A stretch of DNA of 64,000 bases from Chitinophagales bacterium. Lineage in GTDB: Bacteria > Bacteroidota > Bacteroidia > Chitinophagales > Saprospiraceae. Made by a program: the position numbers and the translations under genes. Within the stretch, counting starts at the first letter, position 1; every line of letters begins with the position of its first letter. Below are positions 9,330 to 17,438 of the stretch, piece after piece. The notes beneath the pieces were generated by a model that worked only from the letters and a program-made list of their open reading frames with translations, was not told where the DNA came from and did not search any database. The DNA lies in NCBI GenBank assembly GCA_013298845.1, contig JAAFJN010000005.1:20898-84897 (forward strand), given 5' to 3'.

Positions 9330-9503
9330 CTAGATAAGGTTATAAGTTTTAAGATTCAGAATGCTAATCCAGCGTTTTATATATTCAAAGTCTATTTTTT
9401 CATTTGTCAACAAGTTAGAAATGTCGGTTATTTGCTTTGAACTGTGAACATCTTGAATCCATCTAAGTTTAGAAATGACTAAATCTTCAAGCAGTTCAAT
9501 CAT
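9330..9503 (-). pseudogene. C-terminal remnant of a stand-alone nucleotidyltransferase (AbiEii/DUF6036-like)
   Basis: An ORF of 57 codons starting at ATG 9503. It begins MIELLEDLVISKLRW, continues with DVHSSKQITDISNLL and ends with an IDFEYIKRWISILNL segment. This order (EDL..SKL.W, then S.KQI.DI.NLL, then ..D.EYI.RW) is that of the C-terminal helical part of nucleotidyltransferases in this family. The catalytic GS...DxD domain is absent, and an in-frame TAA sits 21 bp upstream, so the fragment cannot be extended. It nevertheless has a good -7 box 13 bp upstream and abuts the 89-residue gene, so it may still be transcribed and translated. Confidence 0.5.
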
Positions 9504-9516
9504 TGTCTTTGTTGGG

Positions 9517-9524
9517 CAAAGTTA
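9517..9524 (-). promoter_or_regulatory. -7 box TAACTTTG for the 9330-9503 / 9059-9328 unit
   Basis: TAnnTTTG on the minus strand, 13 bp ahead of ATG 9503. The box lies inside what would have been upstream coding sequence if the nucleotidyltransferase had been full length. Confidence 0.5.
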
Positions 9525-9569
9525 CATAAAATCTGTATTTGCCACTCTTGATTTTAACTCATAACCACC

Positions 9570-10682
9570 ATGCGTTTACCACTTTTTATCTTGTTGCTCG
9601 CCACGGCACCAATACAAGCCCAAAAAATAAAGTTACCCGAAAACGGCGACAATATCGTGCCTAACCCCAGTTTTGAGCGGTTTGGCAACCTGCCCATCGG
9701 TTGGACGTACAAAGGTAGTGATTTTGGCCGGGTGGTAAAATACTGGTTCAGTGCCACCACGGCCAGCCCCGATATTTACGGCCCCGGCGTAAAAGTCCCT
9801 AACGACTGGGCCGAAAAAGGTTTTGGCAAACAAACCGCGCGCACCGGTAAGGCATTGGCCGGTATTACCACCTACGGTTGCGTGAACGGCAAACCCCACT
9901 GCCGCGAATATTTGGAAATTCAATTGGCCGAACCATTGGTCATTGACCAACATTACGAGGTGAGTTTTTGGGCCAATCCGATGAGTAAATCCATGTTTAT
10001 GGCCAATTTGGGGGCTTATTTTTCGGTAAAACCCATTGACCGTAAAACCGACGAAATATTGGTGCGCAACCCGCAGGTGCAATCGGGCAGCCTCGTTAAA
10101 CCCGCCAAACCCGGCGAATGGGTGAAAGTGAGCGGTACTTTTGTGGCGACCTACGAAGCCGAACACATCCTGATTGGTAACTTTAACGACGATACCAATA
10201 CCCTCATCGAAACCGCCGGAAAAGACGGCTACAACTACGCCTATTACTACATTGACGATGTTACGGTGAAAAAAATTCCGCCGTTCCGCAAACCACCCAT
10301 CAAAGACGACGACCTCACGCGGTTGCCCTTGGAAAAAGGTAAAACAATCCGGCTGAAAAACATTTATTTTGAATTTGACCGCGCCGAACTCATGCCGCGT
10401 TCTTACGTGGAACTGTACAAACTGCTCAAAATCATGAAAGAACACCCCACCATGACCATTCAGGTGATTGGGCACACCGACAGCGACGGCAGCGACGATT
10501 ACAACCTTAGCCTCTCCAAACGCCGCGCCGAGGCCGTAGTGGCCTTTTTAAAAAGCCAGGGCATTAACGTAAAACGCCTCAAATTCGACGGAAAAGGCGA
10601 AAGCACACCCGTGGCGACCAACGACACGGACGAGGGGAAAGCCGAAAACCGGCGGGTGGAATTTGAGATTTTAAAAATGTGA
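9570..10682 (+). CDS. OmpA-family outer-membrane/peptidoglycan-binding protein with N-terminal jelly-roll domain
   Basis: A 370-residue protein. A signal peptide (MRLPLFILLLATAPIQAQ) precedes a DUF642/CBM-like beta-sandwich (about 25-235; NIVPNPSFERFGNLPIGWT, then LEIQLAEPLVIDQHYEVSFW and YYYIDDVTV). A proline-rich linker leads to a C-terminal OmpA domain (about 258-370): NIYFEFDRAELMP, the peptidoglycan-contact stretch HTDSDGSDDYNLSLSKRRAE, and NRRVEFEI. The OmpA domain should bind peptidoglycan in the periplasm; the N-terminal domain may bind glycan. The combination is common in Bacteroidota. Confidence 0.88.
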   Translation: MRLPLFILLLATAPIQAQKIKLPENGDNIVPNPSFERFGNLPIGWTYKGSDFGRVVKYWFSATTASPDIYGPGVKVPNDWAEKGFGKQTARTGKALAGITTYGCVNGKPHCREYLEIQLAEPLVIDQHYEVSFWANPMSKSMFMANLGAYFSVKPIDRKTDEILVRNPQVQSGSLVKPAKPGEWVKVSGTFVATYEAEHILIGNFNDDTNTLIETAGKDGYNYAYYYIDDVTVKKIPPFRKPPIKDDDLTRLPLEKGKTIRLKNIYFEFDRAELMPRSYVELYKLLKIMKEHPTMTIQVIGHTDSDGSDDYNLSLSKRRAEAVVAFLKSQGINVKRLKFDGKGESTPVATNDTDEGKAENRRVEFEILKM

Positions 10683-10700
10683 GGACTCCCAATTTCACCT

Positions 10701-10708
10701 TACCTTTG
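10701..10708 (+). promoter_or_regulatory. -7 box TACCTTTG directly before the restriction endonuclease start
   Basis: An exact TAnnTTTG match ending 4 bp before ATG 10713. With the normal box-to-start distance, transcription would begin at or beside the ATG, so the mRNA should be leaderless or nearly so. Confidence 0.6.
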
Positions 10709-10712
10709 TGTG

Positions 10713-11630
10713 ATGTTAAAATCAGAAAAGGATCAGTATAAGCAAACTTTTAAGCAAGACTTAGACCAATTGGCTAAGCGTTTGAAAGCGTATGTTTCTT
10801 CGGAAAATGGAGATTGGACCATCAAAGGGTTTATTGATGTTTACAAAAATATTTACACCATATCTTCTGACACCAAAATCGTCTCAAAAATCCTCGAAAT
10901 CCATTTGTTTCCACAAATTGTAGTGTTTGCCGAGCAAATTGGGTATAAAATTATTCTGGCAGAGAAGCAAAATTGGTACCCTGATTTGACGTTTATTCAC
11001 AAAGAAAATAACGACATAAAGTTTGCACTTGACCTCAAAACAACATTTCGGCGGAATGATAAAACAGCAGGGTTTACGTTAGGTAGCCACGGCGGATATT
11101 TCAAAGAAAGAGATAAGGATAAAAATATTCAATTCCCCTACAACCAGTACACAGGTCATTATTGCCTTGGGGTCATTTACAGTAGGGTTAAGCCGGACGA
11201 AGATGTTTCTGATACTGATATTTATCAAGTAGAAGAAATAAAGGAAGCATACGATACGCCAAACAATTACAACGTGGGCGAGCGACAGATAACAACGGTA
11301 GATAACCTAAAGTCAATTACCTCCGTTATTCGAGATTTCGATTTTTTTGCCGCCGAAAAATGGAAAATTGCCAGCGACAAACAAGGCTCCGGAAATACTG
11401 CAAATATTGGTTCCGTATTCGACATTGCAGATTTAAAGACTGAAAATGGCGTTTTTAGTCAACTGGGAGAAGAGTGGTTTGATGAATATTGGATTAATCA
11501 TGGAACCGCTACGATGATGAAAGATGGCAAACCACAAAAAATAACAACGCTCGCCGATTTCTTGGAATTTAAAGGGCGCCAAGACCTTTTGAGTAAAATT
11601 GTATCAAAAAATCAGTACAAAAAAATATAA
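10713..11630 (+). CDS. EcoRV-like type II restriction endonuclease
   Basis: A 305-residue PD-(D/E)xK nuclease closely patterned on EcoRV. Shared features in order: SSDTKIVSKILE (EcoRV GSDTKVLS, with Glu62 at the Glu45 position), NWYPDLTF with Asp91, ALDLKTTF with Asp107 and Lys109 (EcoRV Asp74/Asp90/Lys92), FPYNQYTGHYCLGVIYSRV, and KQGSGNTANIGS near 223-234, the EcoRV DNA recognition loop. Predicted target is GATATC with blunt cleavage. It has about 25 extra N-terminal residues and a longer middle than EcoRV (245 aa). GTG 10710 is an alternative start. The stop overlaps the methyltransferase ATG by 1 bp. The pair is more AT-rich than its surroundings, suggesting acquisition by transfer. Confidence 0.92.
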   Translation: MLKSEKDQYKQTFKQDLDQLAKRLKAYVSSENGDWTIKGFIDVYKNIYTISSDTKIVSKILEIHLFPQIVVFAEQIGYKIILAEKQNWYPDLTFIHKENNDIKFALDLKTTFRRNDKTAGFTLGSHGGYFKERDKDKNIQFPYNQYTGHYCLGVIYSRVKPDEDVSDTDIYQVEEIKEAYDTPNNYNVGERQITTVDNLKSITSVIRDFDFFAAEKWKIASDKQGSGNTANIGSVFDIADLKTENGVFSQLGEEWFDEYWINHGTATMMKDGKPQKITTLADFLEFKGRQDLLSKIVSKNQYKKI

Positions 11631-12550
11631 TGAAAATATTTGTACCACCAATAAAAAGTCAGGGTATTAAAACAAAACTTGTTCCCTGGATAATGGATCT
11701 GGTTCCCACGGTAAATGGGCGTTGGATTGAGCCATTTTTGGGCACAGGTGTAGTTGCTTTTAATTCTGGTTTTAATAAAGCCATTTTAAACGATACCAAC
11801 CCTCATATCATTAACTTTTACAAAGGTGTTCAGCAAGGTGTAATTACGGCCCCGCTCATGCGTCAGTATCTTGAACAAGAGGGCGCACTTTTGAGCGCAG
11901 CAGAAAGAGATGGTTATGAGCATTATCTTAAAGTGCGTACCCGTTTTAACAGTGGTGCGTTTTCGCCCTATGATTTTATCTTTCTCTCTCGCGCTGGCTT
12001 TAACGGGATGATGAGATTTGGAAGTAAGGGAAATTGGAATATTCCATTTTGCAAAAAACCAGATCGTTTTGCGCAGGCTTATATCACCAAAATAACCAAT
12101 CAACTTTCTACGGTTGCTCAGATCATTCAACCCGAACCGAACTGGGTATTTCACAACAAGTCTTTTGAGGATATTATTCCGCTGGCAACCGCCGATGACA
12201 TCATTTATTGTGATCCGCCTTACTACGGGCGGCACGTTGATTACTATAATGGATGGACCGAGGACAACGAAAAACTACTTTTTGAATTATTATCCGCCAC
12301 TAAAGCCAAGTTTATCTTATCAACCTGGCATCATAATGATTGGCGTTCTAATGAAATGATTGAAAAGTACTGGAGTAAATTCAACATTGTTACAAGAGAT
12401 CATTTTTATCACAATGGCGGCAGTTTAGAAAACCGACGAACCATTGTGGAAGCCTTAGTTTGCAATTTTGAAACGCAGGGTATTTCTGTACATAATCACG
12501 GAAAAAAAGAAAAAGCGGTACATCAACTGGCGTTCGAATGGACCGATTAG
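11630..12550 (+). CDS. Adenine-specific DNA methyltransferase (Dam/D12 class), cognate to the EcoRV-like nuclease
   Basis: A 306-residue N6-adenine methyltransferase of the alpha class. Motif I is EPFLGTGVV (residues 34-42), which binds S-adenosylmethionine; motif IV is DPPYY (195-199), the catalytic site; a variable recognition domain lies between. The N-terminal PPIKSQGIKTKLVPWI matches the conserved Dam-type opening (usually KWxGGK). The length agrees with M.EcoRV (about 298 aa). It should protect GATATC by methylating adenine. It is translated from ATG overlapping the nuclease TAA (TAATG). No promoter was seen of its own, so the nuclease-first order implies joint control. Confidence 0.92.
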   Translation: MKIFVPPIKSQGIKTKLVPWIMDLVPTVNGRWIEPFLGTGVVAFNSGFNKAILNDTNPHIINFYKGVQQGVITAPLMRQYLEQEGALLSAAERDGYEHYLKVRTRFNSGAFSPYDFIFLSRAGFNGMMRFGSKGNWNIPFCKKPDRFAQAYITKITNQLSTVAQIIQPEPNWVFHNKSFEDIIPLATADDIIYCDPPYYGRHVDYYNGWTEDNEKLLFELLSATKAKFILSTWHHNDWRSNEMIEKYWSKFNIVTRDHFYHNGGSLENRRTIVEALVCNFETQGISVHNHGKKEKAVHQLAFEWTD

Positions 12551-12568
12551 ATATTCCGAAAACGCTAA

Positions 12569-13867
12569 CTACTCCGCAAAATACATTTCCACTTCCCCAA
12601 TATTTTTCACCGGAATGGCCCCCCGGTAGGTGAATTCAAAATGCCCTTTCACCAGTTGATAGGTCGCATCGCTGATGTTAATTTGGCCCGCGCTGCTGCT
12701 GTTTTCCATTCGGGCGGCCACGTTGACGGTATCACCCCAGATGTCGAAGGCGAATTTGGCGCTGCCCACCACCCCGCCCGTTACCGGACCGCTGTGAATA
12801 CCAATGCGCGCCATATACACGGGTTTCCCTTCCGCCAAACGCTCTTGCCGCCATTGTTCCAAAAAAACGTGCATATCGCGGGCGGCTTTTATCATCACCA
12901 ACGCGTGTTCGGGCGTGTGTTCGGGTACACCCGCCACGCACATGTACGCGTCGCCGATGGTTTTTATCCGTTCAATGCCGTATTGCGCAATAATGCGGTC
13001 AAATTCCCCGAAACAATAACTCAAATCCCCAATCAGTTCGTCGGGAGAAAGTTGGCGACAAATGCTGGAAAACCCAATAAAATCGCTGAATAACACCGTC
13101 GCATGTTCGTATTTGCGGGGTTGGGCGCTGCCGTTGTTTCGCAGTTCTTCCACCACCGAGGCCGGCAGGATATTGTGCAATAACTCGTCGCTGCGTTGTT
13201 TTTCGGTTTCAATTTCTTTTTTTTGTTCGGCCAATAACCGCACGTTTTTAAACTGCCGCACCGTCAAATTGTATTGAAAAGTGGCAAAAACAAAATTGGG
13301 AATCACCAACGCCAAGGTTTCGGAAACGTTCATCACCAACACTTCTACGTTGTGGCGCTGCACCCAAAACACCGCCGCCATAAACGCCAACGTATTGATA
13401 CCGTTCAGCAAAATCCGTTCGCGGTGGGGCAACAACACCACAATATTCACCACCCCGATGTAAATGGCAAAAATGGCCACGCTGCTACGGTTGACCAAAC
13501 TAATGATGGACATGGGCAACATGGCCAACATCAGGAGGATAAGGGTAGCCATAGACAATTGTTTGCCGTAATTGTACGCCCCTTGTTTGATGCGGGTAAA
13601 ATTTTTGCGAATGAGCAACAACGGAATAATTTGCAGGGCGACCAGCCAATGCGTCAGCATCAGGGAGAGATTGATGGAGTTGTTGAATAAGGTATGTTGC
13701 AGGTAACGCAGGTAATCGAGCAAAAACAACAACAGCACAAATGCCACGCAAATAATGTTGATGATAAACGTACGACGGCTGTTTTGTACACTCAAACGTT
13801 GGTTGAACTCCAACTGGTAAGCGGGAGGAATAGACTCGTAAAACGAAGGACCAAAAATGTGTTTCAT
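12569..13867 (-). CDS. Membrane-anchored class III adenylate cyclase
   Basis: A 432-residue protein. Six hydrophobic helices (about 33-51, 66-87, 104-124, 129-147, 153-170, 178-198) are followed by a linker helix (QKKEIETEKQRSDELLHNILP) and a class III cyclase domain (about 250-432). The metal-binding aspartates are Asp262 (LFSDFIGF) and Asp306 (KTIGDAYM). Lys302 and Asp375 (FDIWGD) are the adenine-selecting pair, where guanylate cyclases have Glu and Cys. Asn382 and Arg386 (NVAAR) stabilise the transition state. It should therefore make cAMP as a dimer at the inner membrane. A Crp/Fnr-family regulator lies far away at 61.5-62.1 kb, with no evidence of linkage. Confidence 0.9.
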   Translation of the reverse strand: MKHIFGPSFYESIPPAYQLEFNQRLSVQNSRRTFIINIICVAFVLLLFLLDYLRYLQHTLFNNSINLSLMLTHWLVALQIIPLLLIRKNFTRIKQGAYNYGKQLSMATLILLMLAMLPMSIISLVNRSSVAIFAIYIGVVNIVVLLPHRERILLNGINTLAFMAAVFWVQRHNVEVLVMNVSETLALVIPNFVFATFQYNLTVRQFKNVRLLAEQKKEIETEKQRSDELLHNILPASVVEELRNNGSAQPRKYEHATVLFSDFIGFSSICRQLSPDELIGDLSYCFGEFDRIIAQYGIERIKTIGDAYMCVAGVPEHTPEHALVMIKAARDMHVFLEQWRQERLAEGKPVYMARIGIHSGPVTGGVVGSAKFAFDIWGDTVNVAARMENSSSAGQINISDATYQLVKGHFEFTYRGAIPVKNIGEVEMYFAE

Positions 13868-13883
13868 AACGGTGGTTTGGCGG

Positions 13884-13891
13884 CAAAACTA
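13884..13891 (-). promoter_or_regulatory. -7 box TAGTTTTG for the adenylate cyclase
   Basis: TAnnTTTG on the minus strand 16 bp upstream of the cyclase ATG. It is divergent from the murI box 38 bp away. Confidence 0.45.
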
Positions 13892-13929
13892 CACAAATAT
13901 GGCATAAGAGCGGGTCTAAATTTTTAACC

Positions 13930-13937
13930 TACCTTTG
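13930..13937 (+). promoter_or_regulatory. -7 box TACCTTTG for murI
   Basis: An exact TAnnTTTG match followed by CACC, giving a leader of about 45 nt before ATG 13984. Confidence 0.55.
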
Positions 13938-13983
13938 CACCTTTCAACGGGTAATATTGCCCTCACGATACCAGTACCGCACC

Positions 13984-14805
13984 ATGCACGGCCCCATTGG
14001 CGTTTTTGATTCAGGTTACGGTGGCCTCACCGTGTTTCGCGAAATTGCGCGAACCCTTCCCCAATACGATTATATTTACCTCGGCGACAATGCGCGCGCG
14101 CCTTACGGCATTCGGTCGTTTGAGGTCATTTACCGCTATACCCTCGAATGCGTGGAAAAACTGTTTGAAATGGGCTGCCCATTGGTGATTTTGGCCTGTA
14201 ACACGGCCTCGGCCAAGGCGTTACGGTCCATTCAGCAACGCGATTTGGTGACCCGTTATTCGCCGCAACACCGGGTATTGGGAGTAATTCGGCCCACCGC
14301 CGAGGTGATCGGGACGTATTCTAAAACCCGTTCGGTGGGTATTTTGGCGACGCCGGGAACGGTGATTTCCAATTCATACCCCATCGAAATTGAACATTTT
14401 TACCCCGATATTACCGTTCGCCAGCAACCCTGTCCGCTTTGGGTACCGTTGATTGAAAACGGCGAATTGGACGGCCCCGGTGCCGATTATTTTGTCCAAA
14501 AATACCTGAATCAACTCCTGGCCCAATCGGAAAACATGGATACCATTGTGTTGGGCTGCACCCATTACCCGCTCATGTTGCCCAAAATCCGGCAATACAC
14601 GCCCGAACACGTGCGCCTCGTTGAACAGGGCAGTATCGTGGCCAATAGCCTCGCCGATTACCTGCAACGCCACCCTTGGATGGACGAACAGTGCAGCAAA
14701 AACGGCAGCCGTACCTTTTTCACGAGCGAAAATGATACGGCTGCGGCGGATAAAGTGGGGTTGTTTTATGGGCAATCGGTGGCTGTGAACCACATCACTC
14801 TGTAA
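13984..14805 (+). CDS. murI: Glutamate racemase
   Basis: Interconverts L- and D-glutamate in the cytoplasm to supply D-Glu for peptidoglycan. The protein starts MHGPIGVFDSGYGGLTV, the family's opening with Asp9/Ser10. The two catalytic cysteines are Cys72 (ILACNTAS) and Cys192 (VLGCTHYPLML), with His194 beside the second. At 273 residues it has the usual length. The frame remains open to TTG 13957, but ATG 13984 matches the family N-terminus exactly. It is convergent with the DUF6428 gene, 2 bp apart, and has its own promoter box. Confidence 0.96.
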   Translation: MHGPIGVFDSGYGGLTVFREIARTLPQYDYIYLGDNARAPYGIRSFEVIYRYTLECVEKLFEMGCPLVILACNTASAKALRSIQQRDLVTRYSPQHRVLGVIRPTAEVIGTYSKTRSVGILATPGTVISNSYPIEIEHFYPDITVRQQPCPLWVPLIENGELDGPGADYFVQKYLNQLLAQSENMDTIVLGCTHYPLMLPKIRQYTPEHVRLVEQGSIVANSLADYLQRHPWMDEQCSKNGSRTFFTSENDTAAADKVGLFYGQSVAVNHITL

Positions 14806-14807
14806 TT

Positions 14808-15281
14808 TTAGCAACAGCCGCCGCCGGGGGTGCATACGGCGGCACTTTCACCAAAAATCTGGAACATGGGACGGTTCTCGGCGGTTTCCGGAATACCACA
14901 CGTTTCTTTGGCGAGGCAATCGGTGTGTTTGGGCAACAACACAAATCCTTGCTCGTTAGCGTCCAATGCGTACCGGCCAACGGTTTCGCCCTGGTACTCC
15001 ACTTCCACTTCGAGGTCTTCGTGTTGGAGCAGCGGGGCGGCCTTATCAATAATGCCCAGCAATTTAGCCGGTTCCAGGCGGTGATCTACGTCGGAGGCGA
15101 CCCAGATTTGGAAACTGGCCATTTTTTCTTCCCGAACCGTACCGCCGCAATCAATAAAATGTTTGGTGGTAAGTCCCATTTCGGTCACGTGAAAATGCGG
15201 CGGAACGGGCTGGCCGTTGGCCTGTGAAAAGTGCAATTGTGCTGCCGATTGCAAATGTTGTTTGAATGCGGATAAGTTCAT
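14808..15281 (-). CDS. DUF6428 family protein, ArsR-linked
   Basis: A 157-residue soluble protein with a cysteine-rich tail ending CTPGGGCC and further cysteines near residues 45, 122 and 128. The opening MNLSAFKQHLQ and the block PPHFHVTEMGL...FIDCGGTVR are those of DUF6428 proteins, which in Bacteroidota usually follow an arsR gene in arsenic operons. It lies 66 bp downstream of arsR on the same strand and shares its promoter. Cysteines and histidines could bind arsenite or a metal; that is inference. No arsenite pump, reductase or methylase is adjacent here. Confidence 0.75.
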   Translation of the reverse strand: MNLSAFKQHLQSAAQLHFSQANGQPVPPHFHVTEMGLTTKHFIDCGGTVREEKMASFQIWVASDVDHRLEPAKLLGIIDKAAPLLQHEDLEVEVEYQGETVGRYALDANEQGFVLLPKHTDCLAKETCGIPETAENRPMFQIFGESAAVCTPGGGCC

Positions 15282-15347
15282 AAGTTCTTGATTTAATGTT
15301 AGTTGCTTCTTTTGTACATTGAGCCTTGTCTGGTTTTGTGCAGCGAT

Positions 15348-15701
15348 TTATTGTGTTGTACCACAATTTTTGGGCACAAAACCTGCATCGTCGAAGTGTG
15401 CCCCCAAAAAAGGTTGCAGGGCCTGAACGTACCGCGACAACGTATCGCGGTTCACGCAATAACAAATGGCGTTCCCTTCGATGTTGCCTTTAATCAGGCC
15501 CGCATCTTTGAGTTCGCGCAGGTGTTGTGATACGGTGGCCTGGGCCAGCGGCAGTTTGGAAACAATATCACCGCAGATGCATTTGTTGGATTTTACCAAA
15601 AACTGCATGATGGCAATGCGCGCCGGGTGGCCCAGCGCTTTGGCAATTTGTGCCAGGGTATTTTGTTCTTCCGTGAATTGTTCGGATTTTGATGCGCCCA
15701 T
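15348..15701 (-). CDS. ArsR/SmtB-family metalloregulatory repressor
   Basis: A 117-residue winged-helix repressor: [14 protein letters not shown] (first helices), a recognition region [20 protein letters not shown] and wing [13 protein letters not shown]. Cys41 and Cys43 (KCICGDIV) stand where ArsR proteins carry the CxC metal-sensing pair in the ELxVCDL helix, with extra cysteines at 80, 82 and 113. It probably represses its own operon and releases DNA when arsenite or a thiophilic metal binds. A 12-bp palindrome lies between its promoter box and start codon. The DUF6428 gene follows. Confidence 0.88.
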   Translation of the reverse strand: MGASKSEQFTEEQNTLAQIAKALGHPARIAIMQFLVKSNKCICGDIVSKLPLAQATVSQHLRELKDAGLIKGNIEGNAICYCVNRDTLSRYVQALQPFLGAHFDDAGFVPKNCGTTQ

Positions 15702-15713
15702 TTCTTAAAAGGT

Positions 15714-15725
15714 ATATTGCAATAT
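15714..15725. promoter_or_regulatory. Candidate ArsR operator, palindrome ATATTGCAATAT
   Basis: A perfect 12-bp palindrome 13 bp upstream of the arsR ATG and about 10 bp downstream of the -7 box, covering the expected transcription start. An autoregulatory ArsR site would sit here. Assigned by position and symmetry only. Confidence 0.5.
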
Positions 15726-15734
15726 TACGATGAA

Positions 15735-15742
15735 CAAAGGTA
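15735..15742 (-). promoter_or_regulatory. -7 box TACCTTTG for arsR-DUF6428
   Basis: An exact TAnnTTTG on the minus strand, 34 bp upstream of the arsR start, overlapping the region of the palindromic operator. Confidence 0.55.
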
Positions 15743-15828
15743 GTGGGATTTATTCCAATTGCGCAAGGGGACCGGGCACATTTATTTTTTGGCCGACATA
15801 AAAGCCGCTAAGTTTTTAGTTTTTACCG

Positions 15829-15873
15829 TAAAAAAACAGGAGCCTCCACCGGACGAACGGGGAGACTCCTGTT
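15829..15873 (-). terminator. Intrinsic terminator after the TPR gene
   Basis: AACAGGAG-C-CTCC (15835-15847) pairs with GGAG-A-CTCCTGTT (15861-15873), and a T run follows on the minus strand (A run at 15829-15836). It lies 53 bp past the stop codon. Confidence 0.75.
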
Positions 15874-15925
15874 GTATGGATAACAAAATTATTGTACGTT
15901 ACCAAAAACTGTTTTGAAACAGTTG

Positions 15926-16975
15926 TTAAGCCTTTTCTTTCAACAAACGTTGGGCTTCTGCGTTACCGAGGGCGGCGGCCGATTCAAAATCTTTTTTGTA
16001 ATCGGCGGCACCGGCTTCTTTGCGGACAATACCGCGCTGGAGCAGGGCTTCGGCTTCGGGCAACAACTCTACCCCTTCGCGGGTGGCCAACGACTGGTTA
16101 ATGGCGTTGAGGGCTTCGTTGATTTTACCGGTACCCAACAGGGCCTGACCTAACAGGTACCAGGCGCGGCGGCGGCGGCGGTAATTGGGGTTCTGATTGT
16201 CAAACTCGCGTTTGAGGTATTGCTCCAACTCCGGAATGGCTTCGCTGAACTTTTTGCTGTGCACCAGGCACTCGCCCTTTTTGAGGCGGGCTAACCAAAA
16301 CAGCGGTTGCAGCGCAATGGAACGTTTGATGGTATTGTCGAAATCCTGCACCGCACTTTCCCATTCATTTTTCAACATCCGAACTTTACCACGGCCGTAA
16401 TGTGGCTCGGGGTTACCGGCGTGAATATCAATACTTTTAGAAAAGTCGTACAAGGCATCTTTGTAATTGCCCAATTTATAATTCACGTAACCACGGCGTT
16501 CGTAGGCCAGGGCGTGGCGTTGGTATTTTTCGATGGCCCGGCTCAATGCTTCCGATGCTTCTTCCATACCGCCGTCTTTTTGCACCAGTTCGCAACCCAA
16601 CCAATAATCGAGCACGGCGGCTTTATCGGTTTTGGGTTCCAACACCAATTCCTGCACGGAACCGTCTTTAATGCACCAGCACTGCAACTTGCCGACAATG
16701 GCAAACTGCACGATTTCGCGCATCATATCGGTAGTGCCGCGCCACGCTTTTTCGGAGTGGTACAGTACAGAGTGCGGTTGCGGGAGTACCAAGGCGAACT
16801 CATCGTCGAGAAAGATCTGTTCGCTTTTAAACAGAATATCCGACTTGAAATAGGTTTCCAACCGGGTAGCCCAGTGTTTGGTAACCATTTCGTAGGTCCG
16901 CTGATTGCCAAATTCCAAACGTCCTTTAAAGATCATTTTCAATTGTGGCACTGAGTTTGGTACTAGCTGTGACAT
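15926..16975 (-). CDS. Tetratricopeptide-repeat protein
   Basis: A 349-residue cytoplasmic protein. The first 125 residues form an uncharacterised alpha/beta domain (MIFKGRLEFGNQRTYEMV...). From about 137 on come TPR helices: ALSRAIEKYQRHALAYERRGYVNYKLGNY (split over two helices), DFSKSIDIHAGNPEPHYGRGK, DFDNTIKRSIALQPLFWLARL, and a C-terminal NEALNAINQSLA unit. TPRs mediate protein-protein contacts; no enzymatic motif is seen. It has a minus-strand promoter box about 240 bp upstream and a strong terminator, so it is monocistronic. Confidence 0.85.
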   Translation of the reverse strand: MSQLVPNSVPQLKMIFKGRLEFGNQRTYEMVTKHWATRLETYFKSDILFKSEQIFLDDEFALVLPQPHSVLYHSEKAWRGTTDMMREIVQFAIVGKLQCWCIKDGSVQELVLEPKTDKAAVLDYWLGCELVQKDGGMEEASEALSRAIEKYQRHALAYERRGYVNYKLGNYKDALYDFSKSIDIHAGNPEPHYGRGKVRMLKNEWESAVQDFDNTIKRSIALQPLFWLARLKKGECLVHSKKFSEAIPELEQYLKREFDNQNPNYRRRRRAWYLLGQALLGTGKINEALNAINQSLATREGVELLPEAEALLQRGIVRKEAGAADYKKDFESAAALGNAEAQRLLKEKA

Positions 16976-17216
16976 AATATGTGTAGAATTTTAAAAAGCA
17001 CAAAAAAGGGCATAGCACGCTGTCCGTCAATGAACATTAACTTTTGAGCGAGCGACACGAAAAACCATTTGCCATTGTGCAAACAGTTTCAAAAAAATTA
17101 AAAAATTTGAGTTGTATAGGCGCGTGGCGGCAAGAAACTTCACTAATTCCCCAAAAAACGCAATTACAGTAATCAGTATAAAAGCCAGCGCACCCTACCT
17201 TCACCTTTCCTACCTA

Positions 17217-17224
17217 CAAAGATA
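17217..17224 (-). promoter_or_regulatory. -7 box TATCTTTG for the TPR gene
   Basis: A minus-strand TAnnTTTG match. It would give an unusually long leader of about 235 nt. Confidence 0.4.
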
Positions 17225-17390
17225 GTGCTTTGAGGTATGTTAAGCCAAAGAAAAGATTAGATTTTTTTTATAAATTTTTTGTTTATCAAATTTTCAAACA
17301 AATTTTGTTCTGAAATGTTCCGCAATTGCCGAACTGCGCCGAATTTTTTACGCTGCCGTTTCGGTTTTGCGGTAGTTCGGTTTGACAAAA

Positions 17391-17438
17391 ATCAAAAACG
17401 GGCGAACCACCGGCGCGTTTGCCGATCATTCACCCGTT
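17391..17438 (-). terminator. Intrinsic terminator after the 373-residue envelope protein
   Basis: AACGGGCGA (17398-17406) pairs with TCACCCGTT (17430-17438); an inner CGGC/GCCG stem (17411-17414, 17421-17424) adds stability. On the minus strand a T-rich run follows. Confidence 0.65.
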
